Source: Candidatus Pelagibacter sp. (GTDB taxonomy: Bacteria; Pseudomonadota; Alphaproteobacteria; Pelagibacterales; Pelagibacteraceae). Taken from it: DNA of 53,839 nt. Shown here piece by piece: positions 31,387-45,543 of the stretch (positions are counted from its first letter, which is position 1; every line of letters begins with the position of its first letter). The stretch covers positions 1-53,839 of the forward strand of contig JAOIST010000004.1 in NCBI GenBank assembly GCA_028222435.1, read 5' to 3'. The notes beneath the pieces were generated by a model that made no database searches, was not told the origin of the DNA, and worked only from the letters and a program-made list of their open reading frames with translations. The translations under genes were made by a program, and so were the position numbers.

Positions 31387-32148
31387 ATGAACATTGAAAT
31401 TATTCCCTGCCTAAATGATAATTACAGTTATTTAATTCACGATAACCAATCAAATACTGTTGCTATTATCGATCCCTCTGAATTTGCTCCTTGTGATAAA
31501 ATTATAAGCAAAAAATACAAAAAATTAGATTATATACTAAATACTCACCACCACTATGATCATGTTGGGGGAAATAAGGAACTCAAGAAAAAATATAGCT
31601 CAAAAATTCTTGGTTTCAAAAGTGATGAGGAACGAATACCTAATATAGATAGATTATTAGAAGACAACGAAGAATTTAATATTGGAAACATAAAGTTTAC
31701 AACTTTATTTATTCCTGGTCATACTGCAGGGCATATCGCTTTTTATTCAAAAACAGAAAAAGCAATATTTACTGGAGATACATTATTTTCTATGGGATGC
31801 GGCCGAGTTTTTGAAGGCACATATAACCAAATGTTTAATTCTATAAATAGAATTAAAGATCTTCCTGAAGATACAAAAATTTACTGCGGTCATGAATATA
31901 CTCACAAAAATATTGAATTTTGTATTAAATATAATCCAAACAACGATTTATTAAAAAAAACAAAGACCACTATTGAAGAAAAATTAAAAAATGGCGAACC
32001 TTCTATTCCATCAACTTTACTTAAAGAAAAACAGATGAATATATTTTTAAGAACTGATGACCTTGATGTTAAAAACATATTAAATTTAAAAAAGGCCTCT
32101 AATTTAGAAGTATTTACTAAATTAAGGGATCTAAAAGACAATTTTTAA
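31387..32148 (+). CDS. gloB: Hydroxyacylglutathione hydrolase (glyoxalase II)
   Basis: A 253-residue metallo-beta-lactamase-fold hydrolase. The dinuclear metal motif is THHHYDH (H54, H56, D58, H59). The later IPGHTAGHI and GDTLFSMGCGRVFEG segments supply further metal ligands, with YCGHEYT near residue 163. It converts S-lactoylglutathione to lactate and glutathione. The C-terminal 80-residue helical substrate domain is present. One base separates its start from metW. Confidence 0.9.
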   Translation: MNIEIIPCLNDNYSYLIHDNQSNTVAIIDPSEFAPCDKIISKKYKKLDYILNTHHHYDHVGGNKELKKKYSSKILGFKSDEERIPNIDRLLEDNEEFNIGNIKFTTLFIPGHTAGHIAFYSKTEKAIFTGDTLFSMGCGRVFEGTYNQMFNSINRIKDLPEDTKIYCGHEYTHKNIEFCIKYNPNNDLLKKTKTTIEEKLKNGEPSIPSTLLKEKQMNIFLRTDDLDVKNILNLKKASNLEVFTKLRDLKDNF

Positions 32149-32159
32149 GCTCAATAATC

Positions 32160-32187
32160 TTGACTTGATTTTATTGAAGGCTATATT
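32160..32187 (+). promoter_or_regulatory. Promoter for rplU-rpmA-obgE
   Basis: TTGACT (32160-32165) and TATATT (32182-32187) are separated by 16 bp in the 65-bp gap before rplU. The start point near 32194 leaves about 20 nt of leader. Confidence 0.6.
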
Positions 32188-32213
32188 GCCCTGAAACTTA
32201 AAAGAGAAAAATT

Positions 32214-32618
32214 ATGTCATTTGCAATTATTGAAACTGGTGGAAAACAATACAAAGTTTCTGCTAGTAAAATACTAGAGATAGAAAAACTTGATGCTAAG
32301 ATTGGTGAAACAGTAAAATTCAATAATGTTTTACTTTTAAATGACGATAAAACTACTGAAATTGGAAGCCCAAATATCGATGGCGCCATAGTGGAGGCCA
32401 AACTTTTAGATCTTGTTAAAGATAGAACGGTTTTAGTATTTCATAAGAGAAGAAGAAAACATTCGAGAAAAAAAAATGGTCATAGACAAAGACATTCAAA
32501 AATACAAATTACAAAGATTTTGTCAAAAGGTGGAAAAATAATAGACGAAGCAAAGATTGAGCAAGCTAAAAAAACTGTTAAAAAAGAAACAGAAAAAAAG
32601 AAAGTTACTAAAAAATAG
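32214..32618 (+). CDS. rplU: 50S ribosomal protein L21 with Lys-rich tail
   Basis: A 134-residue L21. The core (residues 1-103) begins FAIIETGGKQYKVS and includes VFHKRRRKHSRKKNGHRQ, the rRNA-binding loop. About 30 residues beyond the E. coli length form a Lys/Glu-rich C-terminal tail. It leads the conserved rplU-rpmA-obgE cluster. Confidence 0.96.
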   Translation: MSFAIIETGGKQYKVSASKILEIEKLDAKIGETVKFNNVLLLNDDKTTEIGSPNIDGAIVEAKLLDLVKDRTVLVFHKRRRKHSRKKNGHRQRHSKIQITKILSKGGKIIDEAKIEQAKKTVKKETEKKKVTKK

Positions 32619-32627
32619 GAAAAACTA

Positions 32628-32882
32628 ATGGCAACAAAAAAAGCAGGTGGATCATCCAAAAACGGCCGAGATAGTAAAGGTAGACGCCTTGGTGTTAAAA
32701 AATACGGAGATCAATTAGTTATACCTGGAAATATAATTGTTAGACAAAGAGGAACTAAAATACACCCTGGTGATAATGTTGGGATGGGTAAAGATCACTC
32801 TATATTTTCCTTAGTAAAAGGAAAAGTTAAGTTCAAAAAGTCGAAATTAAACAGAACTTTTGTTTCTGTAATCCCTAATTAA
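32628..32882 (+). CDS. rpmA: 50S ribosomal protein L27
   Basis: An 84-residue L27 with the standard N-terminus ([16 protein letters not shown]) that reaches the peptidyl transferase centre, and the [12 protein letters not shown] segment. The length is normal. Nine bases after rplU, followed by a perfect palindrome before obgE. Confidence 0.97.
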   Translation: MATKKAGGSSKNGRDSKGRRLGVKKYGDQLVIPGNIIVRQRGTKIHPGDNVGMGKDHSIFSLVKGKVKFKKSKLNRTFVSVIPN

Positions 32883-32884
32883 TT

Positions 32885-32910
32885 TTATAAATAACTTAAG
32901 TTATTTATAA
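32885..32910. repeat. 26-bp perfect palindrome between rpmA and obgE
   Basis: TTATAAATAAC (32885-32895) is exactly inverse-repeated by GTTATTTATAA (32900-32910) around TTAA. In RNA it forms an 11-bp hairpin with a 4-nt loop. No T tract follows (TCCCCG), so it is not a standard terminator; it ends 9 bp before the obgE start and could be a processing or stability element or a protein-binding site. Confidence 0.7.
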
Positions 32911-34984
<2,074 letters not shown>

Positions 34985-36226
34985 ATGAATTATTTAGAAA
35001 CAATTGGAAAAAATGCAAAAAAAGCTTTTGAAGATTTAAAATTAGTCAACCATAATAAAATCAAAAAAGTCCTAGAAAATTATAACTATTCTTTACTTAG
35101 AAATAAGAGAAAAATTATTAAAGAAAATTATAAAGATGTTAAGAATGTTCAAAGGAAACATCTTGTAGATAGATTGATACTTAATGATAAGCGTATTGAA
35201 GGTATTAGGTATTCGATAAATCAAATTTCAAAGTTTAAAGATCCAATTGGACAAGTTCTTGAACAGTGGCAAAGACCAAACAAACTAAAAATTAAAAAAA
35301 TCTCAACACCAATTGGAGTAATTGGTGTAATTTATGAAAGCAGACCAAATGTGACTGCGGATGTTGCCGCTTTATGTTTAAAATCTGGAAACTGCTCAAT
35401 TTTACGCGGTGGATCTGAAGCATTTTATTCCAACAAATTGTTGGCTAAGCTATTTAGTGAGTCACTGACTAAAAATAATATTAACAAAAACTGTGTTCAG
35501 TTTATAGAAAACAAGAATAGAAAAATAGTTGACGGCTTACTATCTAAAATGAGTGCTTATATCGATGTAATCGTCCCAAGAGGTGGGAAGGGATTGGTGT
35601 CCAAAGTTCAAAAATTTTCAAATGTGCACGTAATTGGTCACCTTGAAGGCTTATGCCACATATTTGTTGATAAAACTGCTAATCTTAATGTTGCAAAAAA
35701 AATAATCATCAATTCAAAAATGAGAAGAACAAGTATCTGTGGGGCGGTTGAAACTCTTTTGATAGAAGAAAAAGCAATAAATTCACACGCTAAAGAAATA
35801 GTTAATGCTCTTATTAATTCAGGTTGCGAAGTAAGAGTAGATAATAAAATTAACAAATTGTTTAATGGTAAGCTTAAAAAAGCTAAAGAAAAAGATTGGA
35901 AAACTGAATATTTAGACTCAATTATATCAATTAAGACTGTAAAGAATGTCAAAGAAGGAGTTGATCATATCCTAAAGTACGGGACAATGCATACTGATAG
36001 TATAATTACAAATAATAAAAAAAATGCTCAAATTTTCTTAAATGGAGTTAATAGCTCAATCGCTATGCATAATGTTTCAACTCAATTTGCCGATGGTGGA
36101 GAATTTGGTTTTGGTGGGGAAATTGGAATTTCAACCAATAAATTGCCGCCTAGAGGGCCAGTGGGAATAAATCAATTAACTTCGTATAAATATATTGTCT
36201 CTGGTAATGGAATTGTCAGACCATAA
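34985..36226 (+). CDS. proA: Glutamate-5-semialdehyde dehydrogenase
   Basis: A 413-residue aldehyde dehydrogenase-superfamily enzyme. Conserved segments are VIYESRPNVTADVAALCLKSGN near residues 118-139, the catalytic Cys in RRTSICGAVETLL near 247-259, and the terminal GEFGFGGEIGISTNKLPPRGPVG near 377-399. Converts glutamyl-5-phosphate to the semialdehyde. It begins directly after the proB stop. Confidence 0.96.
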   Translation: MNYLETIGKNAKKAFEDLKLVNHNKIKKVLENYNYSLLRNKRKIIKENYKDVKNVQRKHLVDRLILNDKRIEGIRYSINQISKFKDPIGQVLEQWQRPNKLKIKKISTPIGVIGVIYESRPNVTADVAALCLKSGNCSILRGGSEAFYSNKLLAKLFSESLTKNNINKNCVQFIENKNRKIVDGLLSKMSAYIDVIVPRGGKGLVSKVQKFSNVHVIGHLEGLCHIFVDKTANLNVAKKIIINSKMRRTSICGAVETLLIEEKAINSHAKEIVNALINSGCEVRVDNKINKLFNGKLKKAKEKDWKTEYLDSIISIKTVKNVKEGVDHILKYGTMHTDSIITNNKKNAQIFLNGVNSSIAMHNVSTQFADGGEFGFGGEIGISTNKLPPRGPVGINQLTSYKYIVSGNGIVRP

Positions 36227-36229
36227 TAA

Positions 36230-36769
36230 ATGGGAAAACCAGGAAATAAATCTGTTGGAATATTAGGTGGAAGTTTTGATCCTCCCCATAAAGGCCATCT
36301 TACAATTTCTAAAATTGCAATTAAGAAAGTAAAATTAGATAGAGTATTATGGGCTGTTACAAACAAAAATCCTTTTAAAAAAAATCCATTTTACTCACTT
36401 TCTCAAAGAATAAAATTGGCAAAAAAGATAACAAGAAACACCAAAAAGATCCAAATAGTTCATTTAGATAAAATTATTAAATCTTCAAGAACTATAAATA
36501 TGATAAATTATCTAATCAAAAAAAAAGAAATAAAAAATATTTTTTTTATTATTGGCTCAGATAATCTGATCACCCTACATAAGTGGAAAAGTTGGAAAAA
36601 AATAGTAAAATTATCAAAATTAATTGTTTTTTCTCGAAAGGGATATGATACAAAGAGTAAAAAATCAATAGTGGCCAAATATTTGAAAAATAAAATTATT
36701 TTTATAAAAAACAAACCTATAATAATCTCTTCTACAAACTTGAGAAAAAAAAATAGAATAAATAATTAA
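36230..36769 (+). CDS. nadD: Nicotinate-nucleotide adenylyltransferase
   Basis: A 179-residue nucleotidyltransferase for NAD synthesis. GILGGSFDPPHKGHLTIS near residues 9-26 contains the HxGH motif, NPFKK lies near 46-50, and the C-terminal ISSTNLRKK segment carries the second nucleotide motif. Starts 3 bp after proA; its last base overlaps rsfS (TAATG). Confidence 0.94.
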   Translation: MGKPGNKSVGILGGSFDPPHKGHLTISKIAIKKVKLDRVLWAVTNKNPFKKNPFYSLSQRIKLAKKITRNTKKIQIVHLDKIIKSSRTINMINYLIKKKEIKNIFFIIGSDNLITLHKWKSWKKIVKLSKLIVFSRKGYDTKSKKSIVAKYLKNKIIFIKNKPIIISSTNLRKKNRINN

Positions 36770-37116
36770 TGGAAGTGATTGAGATAAAAGACAATATAGA
36801 AAAAATTCTTGATAACAATAAAGCTCGAAACATTACAATTATAGATTTAAAGAACAAATCGTACATCGCGGACTATATGATTGTTGCCTCAGGAACGTCT
36901 TCGAGACATCTTCAATCATTATCAGAAATTCTCGTTTCAGAGTTAAAAAAACTCGGTTTAAATAATTGCCGCATGGAAGGCAAAGATAGCAGTGATTGGA
37001 AATTAGTTGACGCCTACGACGTAATTGTTCATATTTTTCATCCAGAAAAAAGAGAATTTTATAATTTAGAAAAAATGTGGTCCGAAGAAATTCCAAAAGA
37101 AAAGGCTATGATATGA
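36769..37116 (+). CDS. rsfS: Ribosomal silencing factor RsfS
   Basis: A 115-residue RsfS/Iojap protein that binds L14 and blocks subunit joining. The family signature YMIVASGTSSRHLQSLSE lies near residues 36-53, with GKDSSDWKLVDAYDVIVHIFHPEKREFY near 70-98 (conserved aspartates and aromatic residues). The nadD-rsfS pairing is standard. Overlaps ctpA by 4 bp. Confidence 0.95.
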   Translation: MEVIEIKDNIEKILDNNKARNITIIDLKNKSYIADYMIVASGTSSRHLQSLSEILVSELKKLGLNNCRMEGKDSSDWKLVDAYDVIVHIFHPEKREFYNLEKMWSEEIPKEKAMI

Positions 37117-38249
37117 AAAAAATACTAATTTTATTTATATTAATTTTTAACTTTTCATCTAATCCTGTTTTTTCAAAAAACGATCTTTATGAAAAAATTG
37201 ATTTATTTGGTGAGGTTTTAGAAAATATTAAAAAAGAATATGTGGATGATGTTGATCAAGCCGAAGTAATGGACTCTGCGATTAATGGGGTTTTACAATC
37301 TCTTGATCCCTACTCAGCTTATATGAGTCCAGAATTATTTAAAGAAATGCAAACAGATACAAGAGGTGAGTTTGGAGGATTGGGTATTGAAATTGGCATG
37401 GAGGCTGGTGTGGTTAAGGTAATTTCACCAATTGATGACACTCCTGCAGAAAAGGCCGGAATTAAAGCCGGTGATTACATTGTCAAAATTGGTAAAGATC
37501 AGGTTCAAGGTAAATCTTTAATGGAAGCAGTTAAATTAATGCGGGGACCTGTAGGAACAACAATAGATCTTACAATAAGAAGAAAAAATGTAAAAAAGCC
37601 CTTGGAGTTTAAAATTACAAGAAAAATAATTCAAGTCCAGTCGGTAAGTTCTGAAATTATAAGTAAGAGAAAAAATATTGGATACATAAGACTAAAGTCA
37701 TTTAATGAAAATAGTGACAATCAATTTTTAAAATCAATTAAAAAATTTGAAAAAAATTCAAATATTAAGGGCTATGTAATTGATTTGAGAAACAACCCTG
37801 GAGGTTTGCTTACTCAAGCTATTAACATAACGGATTTTTTTTTAGACGATGGTGAAATAGTATCCACGAAAGGTAGAAAAATTTCAGAAACAAGAAAGTT
37901 TTTTGCGAGAAGAGGAGATGAAGTAAATGGTAAACCCGTAATTGTTATGATTAATAACGGTTCTGCCTCTGCATCAGAAATTTTTGCAGGTGCTCTTAAA
38001 GATCATAAAAGAGCAATAATCTTAGGTGAAAATTCTTATGGAAAAGGTTCGGTACAATCAATTATTCCTTTAAGAAATGGTGGCGGTATGAGATTAACTA
38101 TTTCAAAATATTATTTACCTTCTGGTAAATCTATTTCAGAAGTGGGTGTGACGCCTGATATTGTAGTTGAAGAAACTGGTGATGAATTTAAAATTCGTTC
38201 AGAAAAAGATAATCAGCTCAATTATGCAATTAAGCTATTTAATTCTTAA
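37113..38249 (+). CDS. ctpA: Carboxyl-terminal processing protease CtpA (S41)
   Basis: A 378-residue periplasmic serine protease. Start at 37113 (MKKILIL) gives a signal peptide of about 20 residues; an upstream ATG at 37077 would put charged residues before it and is rejected. A PDZ domain occupies about residues 80-165 (GIEIGMEAGVVKV, then AEKAGIKAGDYI). The catalytic Ser is in NNGSASASEIFAG and the catalytic Lys in GENSYGKGSVQ. It overlaps rsfS (ATGA) and ends 2 bp before rppH. Confidence 0.93.
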   Translation: MKKILILFILIFNFSSNPVFSKNDLYEKIDLFGEVLENIKKEYVDDVDQAEVMDSAINGVLQSLDPYSAYMSPELFKEMQTDTRGEFGGLGIEIGMEAGVVKVISPIDDTPAEKAGIKAGDYIVKIGKDQVQGKSLMEAVKLMRGPVGTTIDLTIRRKNVKKPLEFKITRKIIQVQSVSSEIISKRKNIGYIRLKSFNENSDNQFLKSIKKFEKNSNIKGYVIDLRNNPGGLLTQAINITDFFLDDGEIVSTKGRKISETRKFFARRGDEVNGKPVIVMINNGSASASEIFAGALKDHKRAIILGENSYGKGSVQSIIPLRNGGGMRLTISKYYLPSGKSISEVGVTPDIVVEETGDEFKIRSEKDNQLNYAIKLFNS

Positions 38250-38251
38250 TT

Positions 38252-38722
38252 ATGAATAGTCAAAAGCTACCAATGCGCAAAGGCGTAGGCATTATTGTTT
38301 TAAATAAGAAAAATAAAGTATTTGTAGGCAAAAGAAGAGATAATCCTGGCGATAAATGGCAAATGCCCCAAGGCGGTGTTGATGAAGGTGAGGATAATTT
38401 TACAGCAATGCAAAGGGAATTAATTGAAGAAACTAGTATTAAAAATATAAAAATTATTAAAGAAATAGAAAATGTTTTTGAATATGAACTGCCAGAAAAT
38501 TTAGTTGGAATTATTTGGAAAGGTAAATTTAGAGGACAAAAACAAAAATGGTTTATAACAAGATTTCTTGGACAGGATAGTGAAATTAATCTTAACACTA
38601 AACACCCAGAATTTATTGAATGGAAATGGCTTGAACCAATAAAATTACCAGACGTTATTGTTGATTTTAAAAAGAATTTATATTTAAAACTTTTAAAAGA
38701 AATTAAATTAGTTATTGATTAA
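38252..38722 (+). CDS. rppH: RNA pyrophosphohydrolase RppH
   Basis: A 156-residue Nudix hydrolase that removes pyrophosphate from mRNA 5' ends. The Nudix box spans GGVDEGEDNFTAM to RELIEETSI near residues 40-62. KWQMPQGG precedes it and WKWLEP follows near 129-134. Starts 2 bp after ctpA. Its last 11 bp overlap the convergent atpC gene. Confidence 0.92.
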   Translation: MNSQKLPMRKGVGIIVLNKKNKVFVGKRRDNPGDKWQMPQGGVDEGEDNFTAMQRELIEETSIKNIKIIKEIENVFEYELPENLVGIIWKGKFRGQKQKWFITRFLGQDSEINLNTKHPEFIEWKWLEPIKLPDVIVDFKKNLYLKLLKEIKLVID

Positions 38723-39101
38723 TTTCTTTTAAAGTATTTATTTTATAAGACATGACATATTTGTCTTTGTCACTTAAGTCGCTATCTTTTAATTTTTTTT
38801 CTGCTTGTTCTATTAAATCATTGATAGAATTTTTTTCCATATTCTCTAAATCTTTTGCTGTTGATGTTAAAATTAAAAGATTATTATCAGAAAATTCAAC
38901 TGTGCCTTCCTCGATAAAATATTTTTTTTCTTCTTGATTTTGAACTATTATGATTCCTGGTCTTAAAAAAGTAATTAATGGAATATGGTCTTTAAGAATA
39001 CCCATTTGACCTTCAAAGGATGGAATAGTTACTTCGGTTGCTTCTGATTTTAAAATTGTTTTGTCAGGAGTAATTATTTCAATAGTAAATTTATCTGACA
39101 T
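38712..39101 (-). CDS. atpC: ATP synthase F1 subunit epsilon
   Basis: A 129-residue epsilon subunit. The N-terminal beta-sandwich motif TIPSFEGQMGILKDHIPLIT lies near residues 25-44. The C-terminal helical hairpin is present (LIEQAEKKLKDSDLSDKDKYVM). Last gene of the atpHAGDC operon, 3 bp after atpD. Overlaps rppH end-to-end by 11 bp. Confidence 0.95.
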   Translation of the reverse strand: MSDKFTIEIITPDKTILKSEATEVTIPSFEGQMGILKDHIPLITFLRPGIIIVQNQEEKKYFIEEGTVEFSDNNLLILTSTAKDLENMEKNSINDLIEQAEKKLKDSDLSDKDKYVMSYKINTLKEINQ

Positions 39102-39104
39102 TAT

Positions 39105-41404
<2,300 letters not shown>

Positions 41405-41407
41405 TGT

Positions 41408-42928
41408 TTATTTTTTGTAATTCTCAATTAATTGTACTAAAGATTTTTCTGTTTCTTCCTCTAATTTTCCTGTTGACTGAATGGAGTCAATTATTTCTGG
41501 TCTTTCAGATTTTATCTTTTCGATAATATCATTCTCAAATTTTTTTATTTTATCTAAATCCACATCGTCGAGATAACCTTTAACCCCTGTGAATACTGAT
41601 ATAACTTGTTCAGCAACTGTCATAGGAGAATACTGGTCTTGTTTAAGAAGCTCGGTTAATTTAGATCCACGATTTAGTAATTGTTGTGTTGATGCATCTA
41701 GATCTGATCCAAATTGGGCAAAAGCAGCCATCTCTCTGTATTGCGCAAGTTCTAATTTAATTGATCCAGCTACTTTTTTCATTGCTTTAGTTTGTGCTGC
41801 TGAACCTACACGTGAAACTGATAAACCCACATTCACAGCTGGTCTTATTCCTTGATTAAATAATTCTGTTTCTAAGAAGATTTGTCCGTCTGTAATTGAT
41901 ATAACATTCGTTGGAATATACGCTGATACATCTCCAGCTTGGGTTTCAATTATAGGTAATGCAGTCAAAGAGCCACCTCCATTTGCATCGCTTAACTTCG
42001 CTGCTCTTTCTAAAAGTCTACTATGTAAATAAAAAACATCGCCAGGATAGGCTTCTCTTCCTGGAGGTCTTCTTAGTAAAAGTGACATTTGTCTATAAGC
42101 TACTGCTTGTTTGGATAAATCATCATAAACTATTAGTGCATGCATGCCATTATCACGAAAGTATTCTCCTATAGTGCATCCTGTATATGGAGCTAAAAAT
42201 TGCAAAGGTGCAGAGTCAGATGCTGTTGCTGCAACAATTGTCGTATATTTTAATGCTCCTGCCTCCTCTAAAGTTTTAGCAATTTGTGCAACTGTTGAAC
42301 GTTTTTGTCCTATAGCTACATACACGCAGTATAATTTCTTTTTTTCATCTGAAGACTCATTAATTTTTTTTTGGTTTATAATTGCATCAATTGCAACTGC
42401 AGTTTTTCCAGTTTGTCTGTCTCCAATGATTAATTCTCTTTGACCTCTTCCAACTGGTATTAAAGAGTCTATTGATTTTAATCCAGTTTGCATAGGTTCG
42501 CTTACTGACTGCCTAGGAATAATACCAGGTGCTTTTACCTCGACTCTTTTTCTCTCTTTAGAAGATATTGCTCCTTTTCCATCTATAGGTTCTCCTAAAC
42601 CATCCACAACTCTTCCCAGAAGTTCTTTTCCTACAGGCACGTCCACAATTGCATTGGTTCTTTTTACGGTGTCACCTTCTTTAATTTTTCTATCATCACC
42701 AAAAATAACTACACCAACATTATCGTTCTCCAAATTTAATGCCATCCCTTTTGAGCCATCATCAAATTCTACCATTTCTCCTGCTTGAACATTATCTAGA
42801 CCATAGACTCTGGCGATACCATCACCGACAGATAAAACTTTTCCAATTTCCGAAACTTCAGCTTTTTCACCAAAATTTTTAATCTGGTCTTTTAATAATT
42901 TTGTTACTTCTGAGGGATTTATAGACAT
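41408..42928 (-). CDS. atpA: ATP synthase F1 subunit alpha
   Basis: A 506-residue nucleotide-binding regulatory subunit. Walker A GDRQTGKT near residues 170-177; [31 protein letters not shown] near 268-298; [17 protein letters not shown] near 363-379. Three bases before atpG and one after atpH. Confidence 0.98.
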   Translation of the reverse strand: MSINPSEVTKLLKDQIKNFGEKAEVSEIGKVLSVGDGIARVYGLDNVQAGEMVEFDDGSKGMALNLENDNVGVVIFGDDRKIKEGDTVKRTNAIVDVPVGKELLGRVVDGLGEPIDGKGAISSKERKRVEVKAPGIIPRQSVSEPMQTGLKSIDSLIPVGRGQRELIIGDRQTGKTAVAIDAIINQKKINESSDEKKKLYCVYVAIGQKRSTVAQIAKTLEEAGALKYTTIVAATASDSAPLQFLAPYTGCTIGEYFRDNGMHALIVYDDLSKQAVAYRQMSLLLRRPPGREAYPGDVFYLHSRLLERAAKLSDANGGGSLTALPIIETQAGDVSAYIPTNVISITDGQIFLETELFNQGIRPAVNVGLSVSRVGSAAQTKAMKKVAGSIKLELAQYREMAAFAQFGSDLDASTQQLLNRGSKLTELLKQDQYSPMTVAEQVISVFTGVKGYLDDVDLDKIKKFENDIIEKIKSERPEIIDSIQSTGKLEEETEKSLVQLIENYKK

Positions 42929-42929
42929 A

Positions 42930-43487
42930 CTAACTTTCTAACATTCTTTGTTCAAATTTTTTCAACTTATTTTTTATAGATGTATCAATCATAAAGCTTC
43001 CAAGCTGCAACTTTAGACCTCCTATAAGTTCTTTATCAATTTTATAATCAAATTTTATAGTTGATCCCATCGATGATGACAAATCTTTGCTTATATTTTC
43101 TAATTCAGATTTTGTTAGTTCTTTAGATGAAATTAAAGATGCTTTTATTTCACCTCTTTTTTTTGAACATAGTTTTAAAAAGCTATTTATAATTTTTAAT
43201 ACAAAAAATATTCTTCTTTTTTTAATTAAAAGTAAGAAAAAGTTCTTTAAATTTTTTGAAAAACTTAATTTTTCAGATAATAAATTGATTAAACTATTTT
43301 GATTTTCTACACTTTGAGTTGGATTGTGTATAAAATTATTAATTTCGGAGCTGTTTTTTATCAATGAATTAAAGTTTTTTATATCTTCCTCTACTTTCTC
43401 TAGTTCACCAGATTCTTTAGCAACTTCAAATAGTGCGCGCGAGTATCTTTCTGAGGTTTCTGTTGAGAAAGATTTGTTTGTGCTCAT
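42930..43487 (-). CDS. atpH: ATP synthase F1 subunit delta
   Basis: A 185-residue peripheral stalk subunit. [22 protein letters not shown] at residues 14-35 is the conserved first helix pair, and the C-terminal [23 protein letters not shown] segment is the family signature. First gene of the F1 operon; the F0 genes are not in the window, the split arrangement usual in alphaproteobacteria. 78 bp separate it from priA; no strong promoter seen there. Confidence 0.94.
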   Translation of the reverse strand: MSTNKSFSTETSERYSRALFEVAKESGELEKVEEDIKNFNSLIKNSSEINNFIHNPTQSVENQNSLINLLSEKLSFSKNLKNFFLLLIKKRRIFFVLKIINSFLKLCSKKRGEIKASLISSKELTKSELENISKDLSSSMGSTIKFDYKIDKELIGGLKLQLGSFMIDTSIKNKLKKFEQRMLES

Positions 43488-43565
43488 TTAATGTTTGATA
43501 TTAATGTGAAATAATGAAAGTTTCGTATCATATGAACATATCTTGATCAAGTTGCCATTTGATAT

Positions 43566-45515
43566 CTATGCAAAATTCACTGGATCAACATCAACCGTAA
43601 GTTTAATTTTTTTTGATATTTTAAGGGTATTTAGCAGTTTTGTGATTTTTTTTTGTATTAATGACCTTCCATTAAATCTTATTAATAATCTAGATCTAAA
43701 TTTCCTTTTTATTCTTAGTAACGGAGAGTCAACAGGACCCATTACTTCTATTTCGTTAATTTTTTTTAAATGATTTTTAATTTCTCTAGCGCCATCAATA
43801 CTAACGCTATGTGAGTTGGCAGAAACGATAATTGAAATTAGCCTTGAAAAAGGTGGTAACGAGTTATTTTTTCTTAAAATTAGTTCTTTTTTTAAAAGCT
43901 CTTCAGAATTGTTTTTTATTAATTCATTTAAAGTAGCATCCTTCGGAGACAAGGTCTGATAAATAATTAACGAGTCTGAGCTAAATCTGCCAGCTCTACC
44001 ACTTAACTGATGGTATAATTGAATATTTTTTTCTGTAGTCCTAAGGTCATAGCCTCTTCCAGAAAAATCTGCATCGATAACTACAATGCAGTTTAATTTT
44101 GGAAAGTTAAATCCTTTAGATATCATTTGTGTGCCAATCAAAATATCAACTTTGTTATCCATTATTCTACTAAATAAAGATTTAGTTTGATCTTTTCTTT
44201 TCATATGATCACTCGAAAAAATTTCAACTTTATTAGAGGGAAAAATTTTAATGACTTCCTCAAATATTTTTTCAACCCCAGGACCATACATAATAAAATC
44301 ACAATTTTTTTTATCTTTACAAATTCTAGATATTTTTTTTTCATGGGAACAATGATGGCAGATAGCCCTATTTTTATTTTTATGAAAAGTTAAATACATT
44401 GAACAATTGGGGCAAGTTTGTTTATAACCACAATTTTTACAAATTAAATAAGGCGCATATCCTCGCCTATTTAAAAAAAATAATACTTGCTCGTTCTTAT
44501 CTAAGAAAAATTTAACTAACTTTATAGTTTCTAAATCTATAAAACTATTTTTAATTTTTTTTATATTTAAATTTATAATTTTCGTTTTTGGCAATGGAAA
44601 ATCATTATATCTTTTAATAATTTTGAAATGTCTAAATTTTTTGTTTTGAATATTATTAAAAGTTTCTATTGAAGGAATGGAAGTAATTAAATGTATAGGT
44701 ATATTTTCAATGGACGCTCTTGATATTGCCATATCTCTTGCATGATAAACTACACCATCATCTTGCTTATAAGATGTATCGTGTTCTTCATCAACAATTA
44801 TAATTCCAAGATTCTTAAATGGTAATAGCAAAGAAGATCTTGCTCCTATGACTAATTTTATTTTATTATTAATTATACCCTTCCAAATTATTCGTTTATT
44901 TTTAGGAGTAATTTTTGAATGCCATATTGCAGGATCAAAGCCAAAAAAGTCTATAAATCTAGATTTAAATTCATTTGTAAGAAAAATTTCTGGAAGTAAA
45001 ACTAAAGCCTGTTTTTTTTTATTAATAATTTTTTTTATTCTTTCAAAATATACAAGTGTTTTACCTGAGCCTGTTGTTCCCTGAAGTACTGAAACAACAA
45101 ACTTATCATTTTTATAATCTAAAAAATCATAAGCCTTTTTTTGCTCATCATTTAAACTATACTTTTTTATTTTTTTTGGCGATTGATCAAAATCTTTATC
45201 TTTTTTTTCAATAGAATTTAAATTATTGACAATAGACATCTTTAAAACAAGTCCTAAAGGCATCATGTTGTATGCTGCAAACCATTCTATAAAGTCTATT
45301 AATTTTTTATTTATTGATAAGTCGTTAATTTTTTTGTTTATATTTTTTATTTTGATATTTTTTAGATCAGAAACTTTACCAGTCCACACTACACCTATTT
45401 CTTTATTTTTACCAAAAGGGACTTCAACAAAATCTCCAGTTCTTAATGAAGTTTGATTATTGTAATATGTAAATGGAAAGTTAAATACCTTCGGTAATAG
45501 CACTTGCGCTTTCAT
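43566..45515 (-). CDS. priA: Primosomal protein N' (replication restart helicase PriA)
   Basis: A 649-residue superfamily 2 helicase. Walker A GTTGSGKT near residues 146-153; DEEH box VDEEHDTSYKQ near 238-248. The zinc-binding module has paired cysteines (CKNCGYKQTCPNC, then CHHCSH and CKDKKNC) near 356-410. C-terminal RecA motifs GTQMISKGFNFP and QLSGRAGR follow. It restarts stalled replication forks. It lies between lpd (28 bp) and atpH (78 bp), the known alphaproteobacterial position. Confidence 0.95.
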   Translation of the reverse strand: MKAQVLLPKVFNFPFTYYNNQTSLRTGDFVEVPFGKNKEIGVVWTGKVSDLKNIKIKNINKKINDLSINKKLIDFIEWFAAYNMMPLGLVLKMSIVNNLNSIEKKDKDFDQSPKKIKKYSLNDEQKKAYDFLDYKNDKFVVSVLQGTTGSGKTLVYFERIKKIINKKKQALVLLPEIFLTNEFKSRFIDFFGFDPAIWHSKITPKNKRIIWKGIINNKIKLVIGARSSLLLPFKNLGIIIVDEEHDTSYKQDDGVVYHARDMAISRASIENIPIHLITSIPSIETFNNIQNKKFRHFKIIKRYNDFPLPKTKIINLNIKKIKNSFIDLETIKLVKFFLDKNEQVLFFLNRRGYAPYLICKNCGYKQTCPNCSMYLTFHKNKNRAICHHCSHEKKISRICKDKKNCDFIMYGPGVEKIFEEVIKIFPSNKVEIFSSDHMKRKDQTKSLFSRIMDNKVDILIGTQMISKGFNFPKLNCIVVIDADFSGRGYDLRTTEKNIQLYHQLSGRAGRFSSDSLIIYQTLSPKDATLNELIKNNSEELLKKELILRKNNSLPPFSRLISIIVSANSHSVSIDGAREIKNHLKKINEIEVMGPVDSPLLRIKRKFRSRLLIRFNGRSLIQKKITKLLNTLKISKKIKLTVDVDPVNFA

Positions 45516-45543
45516 AAATTAATAGTAGTTGAATTTTTTTTAT

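Noticed and set aside
37077..37112. Longer CtpA N-terminus from ATG 37077.
   Set aside because: It puts a highly charged 12-residue stretch before a normal signal peptide and overlaps rsfS by 40 bp.
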